This document shows positions 43,227 to 57,500 of a stretch of 64,000 nt of DNA, one piece after another; the stretch's first letter is position 1; each line of letters begins with the position of its first letter. The position numbers and the translations under genes were made by a program. Location of the stretch: contig NC_135555.1 in assembly GCF_964340395.1 (NCBI RefSeq), positions 3,468,501 through 3,532,500 on the forward strand. The letters run 5' to 3'. A model generated the notes under the pieces. It did no database searches. It saw only the letters and a list, made by a program, of their open reading frames with translations, and had not been told where the DNA came from. The stretch is from Glandiceps talaboti. Its lineage: Eukaryota > Hemichordata > Enteropneusta > Spengelidae.

Positions 43227-46200
43227 GACTGAACTTTTGCACAAATGAGCTTTCATCATACTATTGAAGAGAATTATGTATTATTACTATTATAATATTG
43301 CCGTGTATGATAATGCATAGAAATTAAAACCTAGGTAACAGAGAAGGTTATATAGTAAAGTTCTTATATACAGTAGTATAGGTACATACTATAGGTGTGG
43401 CATCACTTTACACGTAAAATGACTTTGGAACTACATGCGTACATTTGTACTTCCACAGTCAATTGATAAAACAGTAGTGATGTATTTCACAGTTTCTTTT
43501 GCAAATACAGGATAGTCTGTACATTTCAAGATATTGAGCAAAAAAAGTATTCATTCATCTTGGCTAAAATAATTTTGAATTGTTTGAAACAATGATGAAA
43601 GAGACCCATAATATCTTGAGGGATTGTGTGCCAGCAATTTCAAGACAACACACACCAACATGTGTTACTCTATGTGCAGATACCCAAATTAGAAATTGTT
43701 TTCTGATTATTATTTTTTGGGTGTGGAAACTTCCAAAGCATAGATTTTGATCCTAAAAGAACTCTCGTTTTTTCACTCCTTCACAATTTCTAATGTGAAA
43801 ATAAATTCTTGTGCAATATCACTATGCATAATTTGAAAATTAAATAAGACTGTAAGATACATGCATGTCTTTCATACAGACTAACTATTGAGTAATACAT
43901 TTATTTTTCCATAAACTGAATCTCATTTCTTTTGTAACTGAAAGGTGCACAGAACCAATGATCCGTACAAATTATTTACCATACCACACTACCCATATCA
44001 AAATCCCAGCAATGAATTCAATGGAAAGTACAGATGTTGCATACAAAAGATACAATAAAAACATTATTTATTACTCGTAAATTGACGGATACGTGGTCTG
44101 CACATTCTAAAACTGGCAACAAAGTCATCCATGTCTAGCATACTGATGTGTGTGTGTGTATGTGTGTGCGTGTACATACACATACACATGCACATATGTA
44201 TATACATGTGTAGCCATTATTTAGCATACACACATTTTCTTCTAAATACAAGGAAAATTTATCTTGAAGTGTGAAGGTATGAATGAAGCTTATAATGAGA
44301 TTTTGTTATTTGTACTGTGACACAAGCAATTATGTTCACATTGACACTTTTATAGGAATTTACACAGTTTGTCAAAGAATGTTGATTGTGTGTGATAAAA
44401 TAAATAGGGTGACCAAGTTCATTGCAACATTGCCCAGGATATGCATATATTATCACTGGTTACCAGACAGTGTATACCCTTTATTACCTTGTACCATGCC
44501 TCTGTAATGTAGGCCCATGATTGTACATGTAACCTCTACCTGACCTGTACATTGTATGTCATTTATGCTAGCAATGGTCCACCAAGAGTTGGCCATAATT
44601 CTTTGTATGGTTTGAATGTTCTTGTTACAGGTAAAATCTATATTAGATTCCACAGTCATCATTTTACTGCGGTGTCACGTCAAAATTAATGTATAAGGTC
44701 AAACGATAACACAAACACTGTATTGCATATGTACAAACACAATGACCATGGCAGGACTAACTAGTAAAGTAGTTAACTTGGCCATGGCATTTAGTATTTG
44801 AACTCTGGAGAACTACGAGAAGATGCAGATTTCTTTTGTATGGTATAAGGGCAAGGAATTTTATATCTTAAAAATACAAAACTAGTTATGAATGTGATAT
44901 GATAATACTTACGTACATATGTGAGTGTCTCTATGCCGACAACAGTTAGGAACACAAGTATAGATATTTGTAGAATGCAAGCACATGATACAAGTAGACT
45001 AACTTTCAAAAATAGTGGAATTTAGTGTTTTAGTTGGCAGTTTCTGTGTTCATTTACATTTTATTTTCTGGTCAAAACTTGATCTCATGTATGTAAAAAG
45101 AAACACATTTTGGATTCAGCTCATATAACATCTTTTTGGATTCAATACAGGTACAGGTACATGTAAATAACAATACTAATAAATTACCTGAATGTTACCT
45201 CAGATTAACTCAAAGTCTGAGCAGGCTTACGTTTATCCAAAAGTTTGACCTGTCACTGTTAGTTGTTTCAAATCAGTTTAAATATCTAATGAACAGTAGA
45301 AATCCTACCTTCATTATGTTAGTTATCTAATGTAACAACTGGTACCTTCACTCTGTTTGTTCTTCTTTCTAATAAATGACATCAAAATGATGTTTTTTAT
45401 CACAAAGCACACCTGAATAAACCCATTTTATCATTCACTTTTATCAGTACTATTGACTGTTTGATGTAATGACAGTGAGAATAAGATAACCAATATAAAT
45501 TGTCTCCTGGGATGACAGGAAAGCAATAGACTGTCATGTAATTAAAGTTTCACCATAGAATGAAGGACAACAACCAGTAATATACTTACAACTTGTCTGT
45601 ATCCCCAAAATAAGTCATTGGAGAATAAACCTGTTTATATTGAATTTTTTACCTAACTGTGTGTATTCACCTACAGGCTCAGTAAAGTAATCTTGTGAAA
45701 ACTAATATTGTCCTGAAACTTGAAAGACTGGGATATCTTCTCAGTCTCTTTGAATTAGACTTATGAGATAGTGGAATATTTTATTCTGTCCCCAGTCATA
45801 TTAAAGGGTTTGTATAGTTATTTTGCAATAAGTGTACATGTACTACTGCAAGCCTATTTTGATTTGTAATGAGTTTCTTTTTAATTTTTGACTTGATTTA
45901 TTTCGACTTTGAATTTAATGACCTGTATAGATAGGGGTTGTGTGTAAGATATGTAGCAAATAGTTATTGAAATTTGAAATAGGTAGAACCTAGCCTAGAC
46001 TCAAGGCTTGTTTAATTGTTGTTGATTTGGGATACATTTGTATGACCTTTCTCAAGTCACAGTGAGGTCGTAGCCCAAATTAACTATAAACCTAGAGTCT
46101 TGGCTGTGTACAACAATAAAACTGCTCAAAGCAAGTGGATGAAAGTAATACAGATATATTGCCAATACTTTAGTATATATGCTTGTACTGAAAGGGGGGG

Positions 46201-46485
46201 GGGGGACTTTCATCAGGATAATATATTTTATGATTCAATAGATCTGTCAATATTTGGCACATAAATAAATGTAGTGTACATGTCAGATGAAAGGAAATAG
46301 CATAAAATTACCAAGAACCTTATCAGATATGTAGATTTTAATCAAAAGGAGAAGCAAAACCAGTACCATAAAAAAATGACCTTTTACAAATTTGTGGAAA
46401 AGTAAAACAAGAAATGAAACCACATGTAAATAACAATGTCAGTCAACAAATAACTGAGATCATTGAAAAGAATCTAGGAGAAACA

Positions 46486-46510
46486 AACAAACAAACAAAC
46501 AAACAAACAC
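46486..46510. repeat. (AAAC)n microsatellite
   Basis: About six AAAC units. Confidence 0.9.
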
Positions 46511-47647
46511 AAAACATAAACAAAGCTCATGTTTGTTATAATATCACAGAGAGTTAAAACATGTGTTTCATTTGAAATCAACAAAATGTCACAAATCTAA
46601 CATTGCAATGTGACTGCATGGGGCAGCTAAACATTTGAAGAATGACTTTGAATAGGAGTGTCTGTCTGAAATCCTAGTACAGGGGTCTTGGCCTTGACAA
46701 ATACTTCACCCTGGCCTCAGACTGGCCTGGATTGGTATGCCAAGATTCCATTAATATAGGTAGTATCCCGATAACCCAGATAACATTCACACACAGATAA
46801 CTGAGTGCATGCTACCAGTTTGTCCTGTTTTCAGTCATGTTTGCTATTTTTAGGTCAACAACACCATTAAGAATAACATCCTTGTTCAAAGAAGTAGTCA
46901 TTTCGTTTTCAAATATAGGTATTTTGTCATAATTACAAAAATGTAAGGGGCTAGCAAGGTGACATACCTTTCTCATCAATCAAGTCGGAGTACCATCTGC
47001 ATGTATGGGAAATTTGACCTTTGACCTTGATGAGATAGACTGATGTTATGATAGGTTGTCAAATACATACATTTGAAGTCAGGTTGGTTATACCAAACAC
47101 ACACCTATAAAAAAATGTGATTTCTTGTGACTTGTGTCTGATTTAGGTTAGTCTGGATGCCAACTTGGTATCGAGTTATCTGCTGCCTTCAGATTCAAAC
47201 CCAATGGATAGCCTCTATTCTAGACTAGATTTTGTTTTAGTGATCTCTTATTACACAGGTTAATATTATTGTGGTGCTATACAGCATCTGAAAAAAATAT
47301 GATATGGTTTCTTGGAATAAGTTACATTTGTATTATCTTAAGTTGCATTCACTGTATTTTTAAAGAATATCCAATTTTTTGTTTCAATTTCTCCCAAAAT
47401 ATGAAAAAAAAATTGGAATAGATACAAAAATTCAAATTGGTATTCAAAACAGTTGCAATAGGAAGTATCTGTTTATGATGGTCAAAGTCCATTTCATCAT
47501 TGCTGTGATAATTTTTTCAGTTCCATGTTATCAGGAAAAACTTGCATGTACTAGTAGGTACATCGGGGAGCATAGGCTGAAAATTGAATATGTAGTGTAG
47601 TGCTGTGTATAGCTAAACATCTGTTCTATTATACCGGCAGTGTGATA

Positions 47648-47810
47648 TTGTAAACCTGGAAATTTTTGCTAAAGACTTACTTTCACCTGTTTCACTGGAA
47701 AACAACAACGCAAAAATAAAGAGTGCCTAGAATACCTTCTTGTATATGAGCACAATGTACCAGTCAGGTAATTATAGGGGGAGTAGTGAAAATATGTAGG
47801 TGTACAGTTA
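47648..47810. mobile_element. Second copy of the TGTAAACCTGG MITE
   Basis: It begins TGTAAACCTGGAAATTTTTG and ends GAAAATATGTAGGTGTACAG, matching both ends and parts of the centre (ACAATGTACCAGT) of the MITE at 5108-5313. It is more diverged and shorter. Confidence 0.65.
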
Positions 47811-49079
47811 GCTTGGAATCCATGCGGATTGGATTTTTTTATGTTAGTCTTTCCATGATTGGAAAGATGAATGTAAAAAATCCAGTCCACATGGACTCCA
47901 GGCTCTTTTACAGTATATCATTCAAAGATGCAGGCCAGGGTAGACATCAGATTTGTTTTTTGAATATGTTTATTGCAGACTGCTTGGTAACAATTAAGAT
48001 GTTGGTGTGAAAAACAGTTATTTTGTAAAGATATGTAAAAGATTGGTAGCAAATGGCACTGCAAAAACGTAAAACTTGACAAGTGATTGTAGTGAAAACA
48101 GATATACATGTGTACCATCATCATGTATACTGAGTATAAATGAAGGTCCCTGGACCAAATGGAAGCTTCTTGGCAGGATTCTCTAGTCTATTGTTAATTT
48201 GATGCACCACTGACACACAACACTTTCTTGTATCCCACCAAAATGTGATATTCTGCTATCTGACGCTACATTGTATGTGGTTACTCACGAAAACCTATTT
48301 ATTTGAGGACATTTTGCTTCTAGTACAAGCTACATATAATATATACAAAATATGTATTTGACAAAGTCAGGAATGTTCACTGTACCAACCTGGTAATTGT
48401 ATTGTAAATTTAATATCTGTATATCCTGTTAGTCTTTTGTGCTTTTTTGATGTCTAAAAAGACTCTAAATGTAGGTTTTAACATCTGCGTAATTCCGTTA
48501 ATGTTCTGTATTTTTCTGATGTTCAAAATGTATGTTGGTTGGATATTCAATGTATATAAAATGGGTCAAGTATTGTTTACTCTAGAACTTCGGGCAATAC
48601 ATCTTGCCACAAGATGTTATAAAACCGAGTCACACTTTTTCTGCCATGTTTGTGTTTCTAATGTATTTATACACTGTACAAAGGTACAGTCAATCCTTGA
48701 TCTGACAAGATAGTAAGAGCAGCTTTTTGAAATCTGTGTATGTATATTTATAGAATGGACTGCTATCTTAAGTCAATGTTTAAAGTAAGTACAGATTTTT
48801 ATACACTGATTACTCATCTCAGTTCATCATGCAGTAATACACATTTTATGTTTGTTGATATTTTCATTTTCAGTATGGTTAATTTCATTATCCACTTGCC
48901 TGATTTGATTTAACTAATCATATGTCCACACAGCTGTTTCTGTTGTGTCTGTCTGTACAGTAGTATTGCTGTTTTACATGCAGGTCGTTATTTGGGATTC
49001 AATTGTATGCAAAGTTCACACAGTACTACTGTGAATATGAACAGTTTGTGTTGAAGCCTTTGTGAAGTAGATGTCACTG

Positions 49080-49330
49080 TTTTGTGGCGTGCCAAACTGA
49101 TGATGTCATTTCAGTGTGGTCCGACAAACTGATGATGTCACTACTTTATGCCTTTACAAACTGATGTCATTGCTATGTCTTCATAAATTGATGATGTGTC
49201 ATATTAAACAGTAGAAAGTACAAACTGATGATGTCACCACTTTGTGCTTTCACAAACTGGTGATGTCATTGCTGTATGTCTTCATAAATTGATGATGTAT
49301 CATATTGTGATTTGTTGTCTCAAAACAGTA
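49080..49330. repeat. Degenerate ACAAACTGATGATGTCA repeat
   Basis: Seven to nine imperfect copies of AACTGATGATGTCA-like or AATTGATGATGT-like words, arranged as a higher-order unit of about 60-125 bases that includes CTTCATAAATTGATGATGT twice. Confidence 0.65.
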
Positions 49331-49965
49331 GAAACTGCACAAAGTTCACAAATTGATACTGTATTCAAGTCTAGCAACCTTGTATAACTTGTGTGCCCCT
49401 CACCTCATAAAACAACACACATTCATCAATATGATAACGAAATAGAACAACAAAATGCCCTCATACTATAATCACTTATGATACTGTAGTGATTTAACGT
49501 CGTAATTTTCATGAAATCTTCACTTTCTTCACAGTAAAAGAATATATTCCATCTTCATTATATTCAGCACACACTATCAGAGAATGTGGTTTAGCAAGAT
49601 CATAAATAATTATTTACAGCCAACAGTATAAATAAAATCCTTCATTTTCCAGGCAATTGTTAGAATTTTATGACTAAGTTTATGTTTTCCTGTGTGCATA
49701 AATTACATTAGACATTAATCTTTTAAATACAAACGTCTGGTCATGAAAGAGATTCAGACATGAAATTTTAACCTTATCTAGCCAACATTACATCGTCAGA
49801 TGTGAAAGGATAGCTATAAATTATACTAGTATAAAACTTGTGTTAACATCGTTAACGTATTTTTCATTAGTGTGTTCCGAGAAATTTCATTAGTGTGTTT
49901 TGAGAAATTTTCAAGAGATAAACCCATTATGAAATTTGTATACCCAAATCAAGTGTGTTATTAAT

Positions 49966-50330
49966 ATATCAATCAATCAATCTTTATTGCATAATAACAT
50001 GCCATAGCAAGCATGGTAAAGCATACAAAAATAACATACAAAAATAAAGTGAATACAATACTATCCTTTAGCCAACTGCTAGAGGACTGTTTACTGAACA
50101 TCCACAAGAAATTTTGCAATAGGAAGTTTATCATCTGAGGTGAAAATATGCAAAAATTTACTTTTGTCATTTAAGGAATGAAAATTTGAATTACTTAATG
50201 GCAAAGAAGAAAAAAATGTCTTTCTTTCATTTGTATGATGAGAAAGAAATAAATGATGAAATTCATCTCTACCATATTTTGACAAATATACTAACATAAA
50301 CAAAAGATTTTCTGGTATCAAAAGATTTTA
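49966..50330 (-). mobile_element. LINE 3' end (CR1/L2-like)
   Basis: On the minus strand a coding tail (GRDEFHHLFLSHHTNERKTF, then KFLHIFTSDDKLPIAKFLVD) is followed by ATAAAGATTGATTGATTGAT, a typical CR1/L2-type 3' terminus with short tandem repeats. The tail resembles the extreme C terminus of such ORF2 proteins. 5' truncated and inactive. Confidence 0.6.
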
Positions 50331-50667
50331 CTTATTTAAACTGTACATGTATTCACTTGTCGAATACATTTGACCAGGCTAATAAATCATATACATGTAT
50401 ATATGTATGCCACATGTATACTCCTGAGGCGCCATATTGAAACAATTTCCTGTCAGAAGTGTCATGCAAAATTAACCTCAGACCAATTATTTACTATATT
50501 CCTGTAAAACTGGCCTCTTCATGGCAATTGCATGTGATGTACTATTCATGCAAGTGTATAAAAATTACCCATGGTTGACAGGAATGGCTTGACTACAAGA
50601 CATTTCAGGTCTCCTTACATGTAGTATAAGAGCAGAGTTCCAATCTAAACAGAGACTCTAACTGTAG

Positions 50668-50925
50668 AGTCATGGTGGTCAAATGGTTAGAGTGGGCAAC
50701 TTTGAATCTGTAGTTTGTAGGTTCGAGCCTCACCACCATGTTCGCTTCTTGGGGGCTAAAATCCCTGCACAATATTTGAATCACAACTGTGCTTGTCAAC
50801 CCAGCTGTATAAGTGAGTCCTTGTGGGATAGAGGGTGCTATATGTGAATAATTTAATCCTACTTGCTTTCAGTGGCTGCAATCTAACATTGTGTGCTGAC
50901 CACCAAAATAATGATACAATGTGTA
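50668..50925 (+). mobile_element. tRNA-derived SINE
   Basis: The head carries an A box (TGGTCAAATGG) and a B box (GGTTCGAGCC) 40-odd bases apart. A body with CAACCCAGCTGTATAAGTGA and GTGGGATAGAGGGTGCTATA follows, then an A-rich end. A proper acceptor stem cannot be drawn in register with the boxes, so this is not a tRNA gene. Confidence 0.65.
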
Positions 50926-51899
50926 TGAAACTATGTAAGTTTTTACCCTATTCCCCACATGTTGTTAATCAGGATTTTCCCTAACCTCCGCAAAAACACT
51001 AGAATAGGTAATTATGGATTGTACGTTGAGATTATCAAAGGTTAGTGTACTTTCTGGTGATATTCAAAATTATCTCTTATGATTCATTAGACAGCTGATT
51101 GTATAGATTTGAGGTTATGTTGAAATGACCCAAAATTGCATGTATCTAAAGCTCACCAATAACAACCCATAAACGAGCCAAAATTAGTCAACCAGCCAAT
51201 CCATAGTTGTGATTGGTACTGCAGGCACACTGCAGTTCAGTGTGTTCATGTACATGTAGTTATCACCATAGATTTGATGATGCAGACTGAACTCGAGCAA
51301 TAATGACAGTCATCATTTGTAAGAGTTTACAACCATCGTTAACTTTAAATAATTAGATTGGAGTATTTTACCATGTGAATGGAAATATGAGGCATGGCAA
51401 TTTACAATTATTGAAGAAAGAACCTAGTTTTAATAATAATAATTACTACCTCATAACCTTACTGCTATGTGAGATAATAATGCATACATAAGTTATGACC
51501 TAGTATCTGTATTCTTAAAGTTCCACAATGCTTTTAAAACCATAGTGTGTAGAAAAGACTTTCAGGCAAGTGGATTTTGACTATACAATGTATCCTCTCT
51601 ACAGACACTTAGTTGATATCCACCCGTGCTAAGGTCCTAAGCTAATGATGAGTGTATATTTACATCATCTTGTTACCTCCAAATGAAATGATTACTTTTC
51701 ACTGATTACAGAACTTTGATTTCAAGGAACTGGGATATGTTATATTAATGTGAAATGTCCCTCGGAAATAAACTCTAAATTTTGCTGTTACTTTGTTCAA
51801 GAAAACTCCAACTAATTCTCAGTTAAAATCAAGAAAAACAATCCATGGTCACCGTACAAATTTTGAAATATAGGTGAAAATGTTATTATGTCATTTTAG

Positions 51900-51952
51900 A
51901 ATCCAATATGGCAGCCATCCAATATGGCCACCATCCAATATGGCTACCAAAT
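51900..51952. repeat. 18-bp tandem repeat, three copies
   Basis: Three copies of ATCCAATATGG followed by CAGCC, CCACC or CTACC. Confidence 0.8.
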
Positions 51953-52466
51953 ACTACATGTTAACTCTTTGGGAAAGTAAAGGATTGACAATCTGCTTGA
52001 AAACAAGATGATGAACCCCAAATTTCTTTTATTATTTCAAACTGACAAGGATCAAGCTTGCACATGACAAGGCTTGGAGAGATTTTAAGAACTTCAGTAA
52101 AATCTGTCGGGGAGGCACATTCTACTTTAAAGTTCACTGGCTTCAAATCATACTGTCATTGTATATTTGGGCTAGTTTGGACTCAGTTTGAAATTAGGTG
52201 ACCGTGTCAAAAATAATTATAAGGTAGGGCTATAGAAAGATTGGGTCTGAACAAAATATTCTTTCAACTACTAATGGTTCCACCTATAAGATAGCTCTAA
52301 TGCAGGAACCTGGGCTTCAATCATAGGCCTTTAAACCATCCCGAGCCCTCGCCACATGTGATAACCTAACTTATGATAACCCTGCTAAGGTTAGCAAACC
52401 ATGGTAACAGGGAAGGGAAGCAATACAGTGGCATAGTATATTTTTGCTAATGACATTACTTTTTTA

Positions 52467-52651
52467 TAAGTCGGTGAAGTCTACCCGAGTTCTCCAGTCA
52501 TTTTTACCAAGATTCTCAGTATGGAAAGCTATGAAATGTTTACTTGAAACTTGGGTCTGAAGAAAACCTGACATTGTACCATAATTTTGAGTAGGAACCC
52601 CAGAAAATTAACATGGAAGTTATTGGAACTCAGGTAGACTTTACCTACTTG
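52467..52651. mobile_element. 185-bp TIR element (MITE)
   Basis: Inverted ends of about 25 bp: AAGTCGGTGAAGTCTACCCG on the left, and its near complement around GGTAGACTTTACCTACTT on the right. A diverged partial copy in opposite orientation lies at 53165-53258. Confidence 0.6.
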
Positions 52652-53164
52652 CCACCCTTAGGAAAAGACACTGTAACCTAATTTATCTATATACTGTGTA
52701 GTAATCCTCTCCAGACTGTCTAGAATCTGGAAGCTTTTCTTAGTCTGTGTGTTAAGTAGGACTGTAGTCTGTCATGTAAACCAAGAAGCTATATTCTTGC
52801 AGACCACTGTATTCAATAACCCCTGACAAATAGAACCAGTCTCTAGAGAATAAATGCAGTGTGCAATTTATTTAATGGAAGAGGCAATCAAGAGGAAAAG
52901 AAAGGTTGAATACTAACAAGGGTAATCTAAAGGTATATATTAATGATATTACGTTTTACCTCTCAAAGTGTCAATTCCCAAAGTTCTACTAAAACCCCCA
53001 TTGCTGCAACAAGGGCATACATGTACTGTATGGTACCTAAAACTATGCTGTGAATACCTGGGGCATTGCACAGGGACATTTTTGTTGCATGGTGTAAATA
53101 CAATTATTATGTATACTATATTTTTTACCCTTGGTAACATTACATAGAAGGAAGTCAAGTAAAA

Positions 53165-53258
53165 GTTGCATAGCTTTCCATACCTGGTAATGTAATGTCT
53201 TTTGGGAATTTTGGTAAAAAATGACTGGGGGAATTGGGTAGATTTTACTGACTTACCT
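53165..53258. mobile_element. Partial inverted copy of the 52.5-kb MITE
   Basis: In reverse complement it shares AATCTACCCAATTC, CCAGTCATTTTTTACC and GTATGGAAAGCTATG with the left part of 52467-52651. Confidence 0.55.
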
Positions 53259-53572
53259 ACTGTAATGCCTTATAGCAAAAACACCAGTTATATCAGTACT
53301 CTTGATGTAGTGTGTGGACATCAGTGAAGTATATTAAAACTTAAGGTATGTCAATCTGTGTGTTTAAATTTACATAGTACTGTTACATAATTATGTAACA
53401 GTGATTATTTGTACCAGTGTATATGCCTACTAGTGATATTTGCACTTCAGTAACATCATTGCATACCTCTATGCGAAATTGAAAATATATGCAAATGAGG
53501 GAGCAATAATCCCTTGCAGTGTTTTGTTCATGAAAATGAAGTGACCACACATTATTTTTGATGGAAATATGC

Positions 53573-53658
53573 TGGTTGTAACAAGTTCCAGTTGTTAATA
53601 CTGGCCTGTCTCTGGTTGTAACAAGTTCCAGTTGTTAATACTTGCCTGTCACTGGTTG
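53573..53658. repeat. 40-bp direct duplication
   Basis: Two nearly identical adjacent units containing GGTTGTAACAAGTTCCAGTT, with a third partial copy. Confidence 0.85.
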
Positions 53659-54930
53659 TAGATTTCATCAGGTATAGGCTATCAATTATCATGTAATGTG
53701 TCAGGATGTAAAAAATCAAGAGTAACTTCAGTAAGTCATTACATTACAAAATGCCCCCCCCCCCCCAAAAAAAAAAAGAAAAAAAAAATGGCTCCAAGAG
53801 TCCAATTACAGCTATTGTAAGCTGTTTTGAACAAATAATTTTTCAGAAAGGTTTGATATAAGTGAAACATGTTTTAAGTTCTGACATAAAATACGGTGAT
53901 TCGTTGAATGTTTATATTAAGTTATACAAATTCATGAATATTTATTAACTACATAATGTTCTAATTTTGTTCATTTAGTTTATTACATTTGTAATTAATT
54001 CTCTGCACAAAGACAACAGACCATAACAGTCTTTGCTTCATTGCACTCTAGTGTTAACAGTGAAATAAAAGCCCAGTGAATATAGCTGAAAGATCAACAT
54101 AGTGAAATTCTAAACCCAGCTAAATATTAATCCCTGTTTTGTATGTTCAGTCTATCTAATAACCTATATAGCTAATGGCAATACCAATACACTGTGAGTA
54201 TTATCTTGGCAGTGTTTCATGTTTATGATCAGAATGCCTGCTAGCACCTGATCTTTCAGTTTCAGTAGACAGTACATGTTGACCACACAGAGCATTTAAC
54301 CAATTATCAAGTGCCAATGGAATTCATGATGTTTATTTACAGGTATTTGTTACAACAGGAAGTGGCTCTCTCATAAAAGGGAAAGACTAAACAAATTGGT
54401 TGAAAGCCACTGAATTGCACTGACCCAGCCGTCGTCCTCACCCTCACCATTTGTTGGACCATTATGCATAGTCTGACTAGTGGTCCATTCAGATGGGTCA
54501 TGTATTGGCTGATGTTACGCAAACGGACAAAACATCGTCTGATGTGATAATGTATGAATACCTAACCTGTAGGTGTGGTCCACAGCAGACTTTTCTCACC
54601 CTGTGTATGGCTGTCTGTAGCTTGGGTCCACATTGTCTTGTTCTACTTTATATATTACCTCAGAATAATTTCTTTCCAGTTCTACATACATTACAGACCA
54701 GAATCCACTGTACACTGTAATAATTAATGCACATTGTGTTGTTCAGCCCTAGTTTCTAAACCACAGACTATGTAGCACGAATGTCATATCTTACAGACAT
54801 GTTTTGGAGAAATCACTGTTATTAGGAGAGCTAGTCAATAAAAGTTTCATTACCTAAGGTGAAAGTGTATTTGAAATATTGATAAACACTCTTTTACATA
54901 GACTTACATGAATGTGAGACATCCCAGAAC

Positions 54931-54964
54931 CCCACCACCACCACCACCACCACCACCACCACCA
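54931..54964. repeat. (CCA)n microsatellite
   Basis: About eleven CCA units. Confidence 0.95.
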
Positions 54965-56527
54965 TTCCAATCTGTGGCAAAAAGATCATTATCTACATTC
55001 TGCCAAGCCATATATCTTAGAGGGGATCCCAAGATCTATGGTCAAGCTAACCATCTAGACAGAATTAAATTACTGCTTTAAAGTTGTACAAGTCATATGG
55101 TATATTTTCTTGCTGGATTCCATGCATCATTTGTATTCAGCCCTCAAGGCATGATGTCATCAGTGCACGTCTTTGAAAGGTTTGATTCATGGACAACAAG
55201 TACAAACTGCTAACTAGACAAGTAAAAGTATGCCCATTGAATAGGATATGCATTATTTTCCCCTTCTAATAAATGTCTATGGTAGACAATTTCCACTCTA
55301 ACATTTGAAGTAATTTTGGCATCATTCACTAGTGGCTGTCAGTGTTCTTTCTCCAAGGATTTGAAGACTTTTCAAATTAGGGAAAGGGGAGAAGGTGACT
55401 TGCCTGAAGGAGCAATTTACAACAGATATTATGGTACTATGGTAGACGCAAAATGAGAATTTGAAATACAAGTGAGAAAGGAAAGGGAGTAGAAAATGAG
55501 GATCCCATATTGGTATGGATGGCTGCCTCCATGGATTTTTTTATTTCCCTTGCTGTTTCAGAACAGGCCATGTGACTACATATGTAGCATGCAAATAAGT
55601 GGACAACTGTCAGCCATCCATCAGTATTTTCAAGGTCTAAAACTTGATTCTTTACAAGTCCTAGTCTGATTTGCAGACAGTACTTACTGGACTTGTTCCT
55701 GATTGTTGACCCTTCATTCTTTTGTGATGTTTTTTTTAATAGTCATTCAACCTGGTATGATTTGACTTTGAATTGTAACATATTTATCGGATAGTTAATT
55801 GAAGCCAATGTTGAACTTGATATGCCATTTTGTTTTCTGTGTGTATTTTGGCAGAACAGAGAATGAATGGTCAAGTGAACTCCAAGCCTGTATTTATAGA
55901 TACAACTATCATTTGCTGATAACGTTTTGGCAGGACACTGTCACATAATGACTGGACAACATTCAATTCAAAGCCTGTATTGTGTAGATGCAGCTATCAT
56001 TGTCTGTTTACATCTTTCCAAGGGAAAACATTCAGAAGTAATCTCTCTGTTTGCAAGAAGGACTACACAAGTCCCTACGAGTGCACTTCTCAAAACAATA
56101 CTTTGGTGAAGTTTTTACACACAGTTTATTTTTGAAATTATGGTGTAAAAGGAATTCATTGTTATCCTTGAACAGTACCTGTACAGTGTGACCCAGTCAA
56201 CAATGACTTGACTGGAGTAGAGTACATGTTTATAGTCCCTTTGTACACCTACCTGCCATGTTATCTGATACATAATTCACAGAGGTAGACATGTTTAGGT
56301 TGACTTTATTCCTGAATTTGTTGATGTGGATACCAATATGTAGGGTGACGTCTCCATTGATGTATAGACACCAAGAAAACATCCCATGAAATGAAAAAGA
56401 CTAAATATATGTCAGTTGTACCACCTCTAAACAAATAGTGATTAGCAGTAACTGGAGAATTTGAGAGGGCATTTATGTCATGTAAAAATTAAATAACACA
56501 TTCTTGAAGTTATACGTGGTGAAGAAT

Positions 56528-56549
56528 TGAATGTGTGTTTGTGTGTGTT

Positions 56550-56599
<50 letters not shown>

Positions 56600-56628
56600 T
56601 GTGTGTTTGCGTGTGTGTGTGTGTGTAT
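56528..56628. repeat. (GT)n microsatellite
   Basis: About 45 GT units with GTTT and GCGT interruptions. Confidence 0.95.
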
Positions 56629-56631
56629 AAC

Positions 56632-56853
56632 GATACATGTTCAATGTTATACAATGATATAAACATAATTAAAAATGCAAATTGGTACAGACTCAATATT
56701 ATTTGTAATTATGCTTTCATAATATATTCAGCTACACACATATTATTTACCTGTAGGCGATTCAATACACTTTGATGGACAAATGTACATGATCAAGGCT
56801 TGATCCCATTCATCAAAAATCCTGGCGTATATTTTCTTGTGTAAAACAACCCC
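56632..56853. repeat. Direct duplication copy A
   Basis: Shares TGTTATACAA, AAACATAATTAAAAA, CAGACTCAATATT, TTCAGCTACACACA, CCTGTAGG-GATTCAATAC and TGATCAAGGCTTGATC, in the same order, with copy B (57154-57388). Confidence 0.75.
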
Positions 56854-56873
56854 TCTCATGCATGAAGTTGTCT

Positions 56874-57148
56874 GGTTGTCGGTGGCCTAGCGGTTAAACC
56901 ACTTGCCTCTTACCACTGCGGTCGGGGTTCGAACCCCATTCAGGGTTCGATTAAAGTTACTACGCTGTAAGTAAGAAGAGTGTCGTTCAGTTTGACTCTA
57001 CCGAACAACGCAGGTTTTCCCCGGGTACTCCGGTTTCCTCCTGCATTAACACTGAACCAATGAGGGATGGCCCTCACTGGACTTCTTGGGAGACAAGTGT
57101 TTATGTGGTTAAAGAACTATCCAGTATAAATAAAGATCATAATAAAGT
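56874..57148 (+). mobile_element. tRNA-derived SINE with conserved central domain
   Basis: A box TGGCCTAGCGG and B box GGTTCGAACCCC are followed by a body containing TTTTCCCCGGGTACTCCGG and TTTCCTCC, a motif shared by many invertebrate and fish SINEs. The 3' end is an ATAAAGATCATAATAAAG tail. It lies between two diverged direct repeats. Confidence 0.75.
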
Positions 57149-57153
57149 ATTGA

Positions 57154-57388
57154 ATACACATGTTATACAACATTATAAAACATAATTAAAAAATGAAATG
57201 GGAAGCAGACTCAATATTGTATTTAATCATGTTTATGTCGTCAAGTAAATGTTCAGCTACACACAGGTAATTTTAATTGTCGACGATTCAATACACTCTA
57301 CCTGTAGGTGATTCAATACGAAATTGATCAAGGCTTGATCATGTGCATTGAAAGTCTTCAAGTATGTCATTTAGTGAAAAACACCCAG
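57154..57388. repeat. Direct duplication copy B
   Basis: Diverged copy of 56632-56853, immediately after the SINE. It contains the CCTGTAGGTGATTCAATAC block plus a second partial ACGATTCAATACAC. Confidence 0.75.
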
Positions 57389-57500
57389 TTCTCCAATTGC
57401 AGATATATTTGATAGTGTTGTGCATTATATCCTGTGGTCAATGTTAGCCTCACATCGGGAATAGAGACAAAAGTTTCTATTTAGATTTACCCCAGTATCC

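Noticed and set aside
50672-50745. tRNA gene candidate
   Set aside because: A and B boxes are present, but the acceptor stem pairs out of register with them and the T stem is mismatched. It is followed by a SINE body.
56876-56950. tRNA gene candidate
   Set aside because: The boxes are good but the acceptor arms do not pair; it is the head of a SINE.
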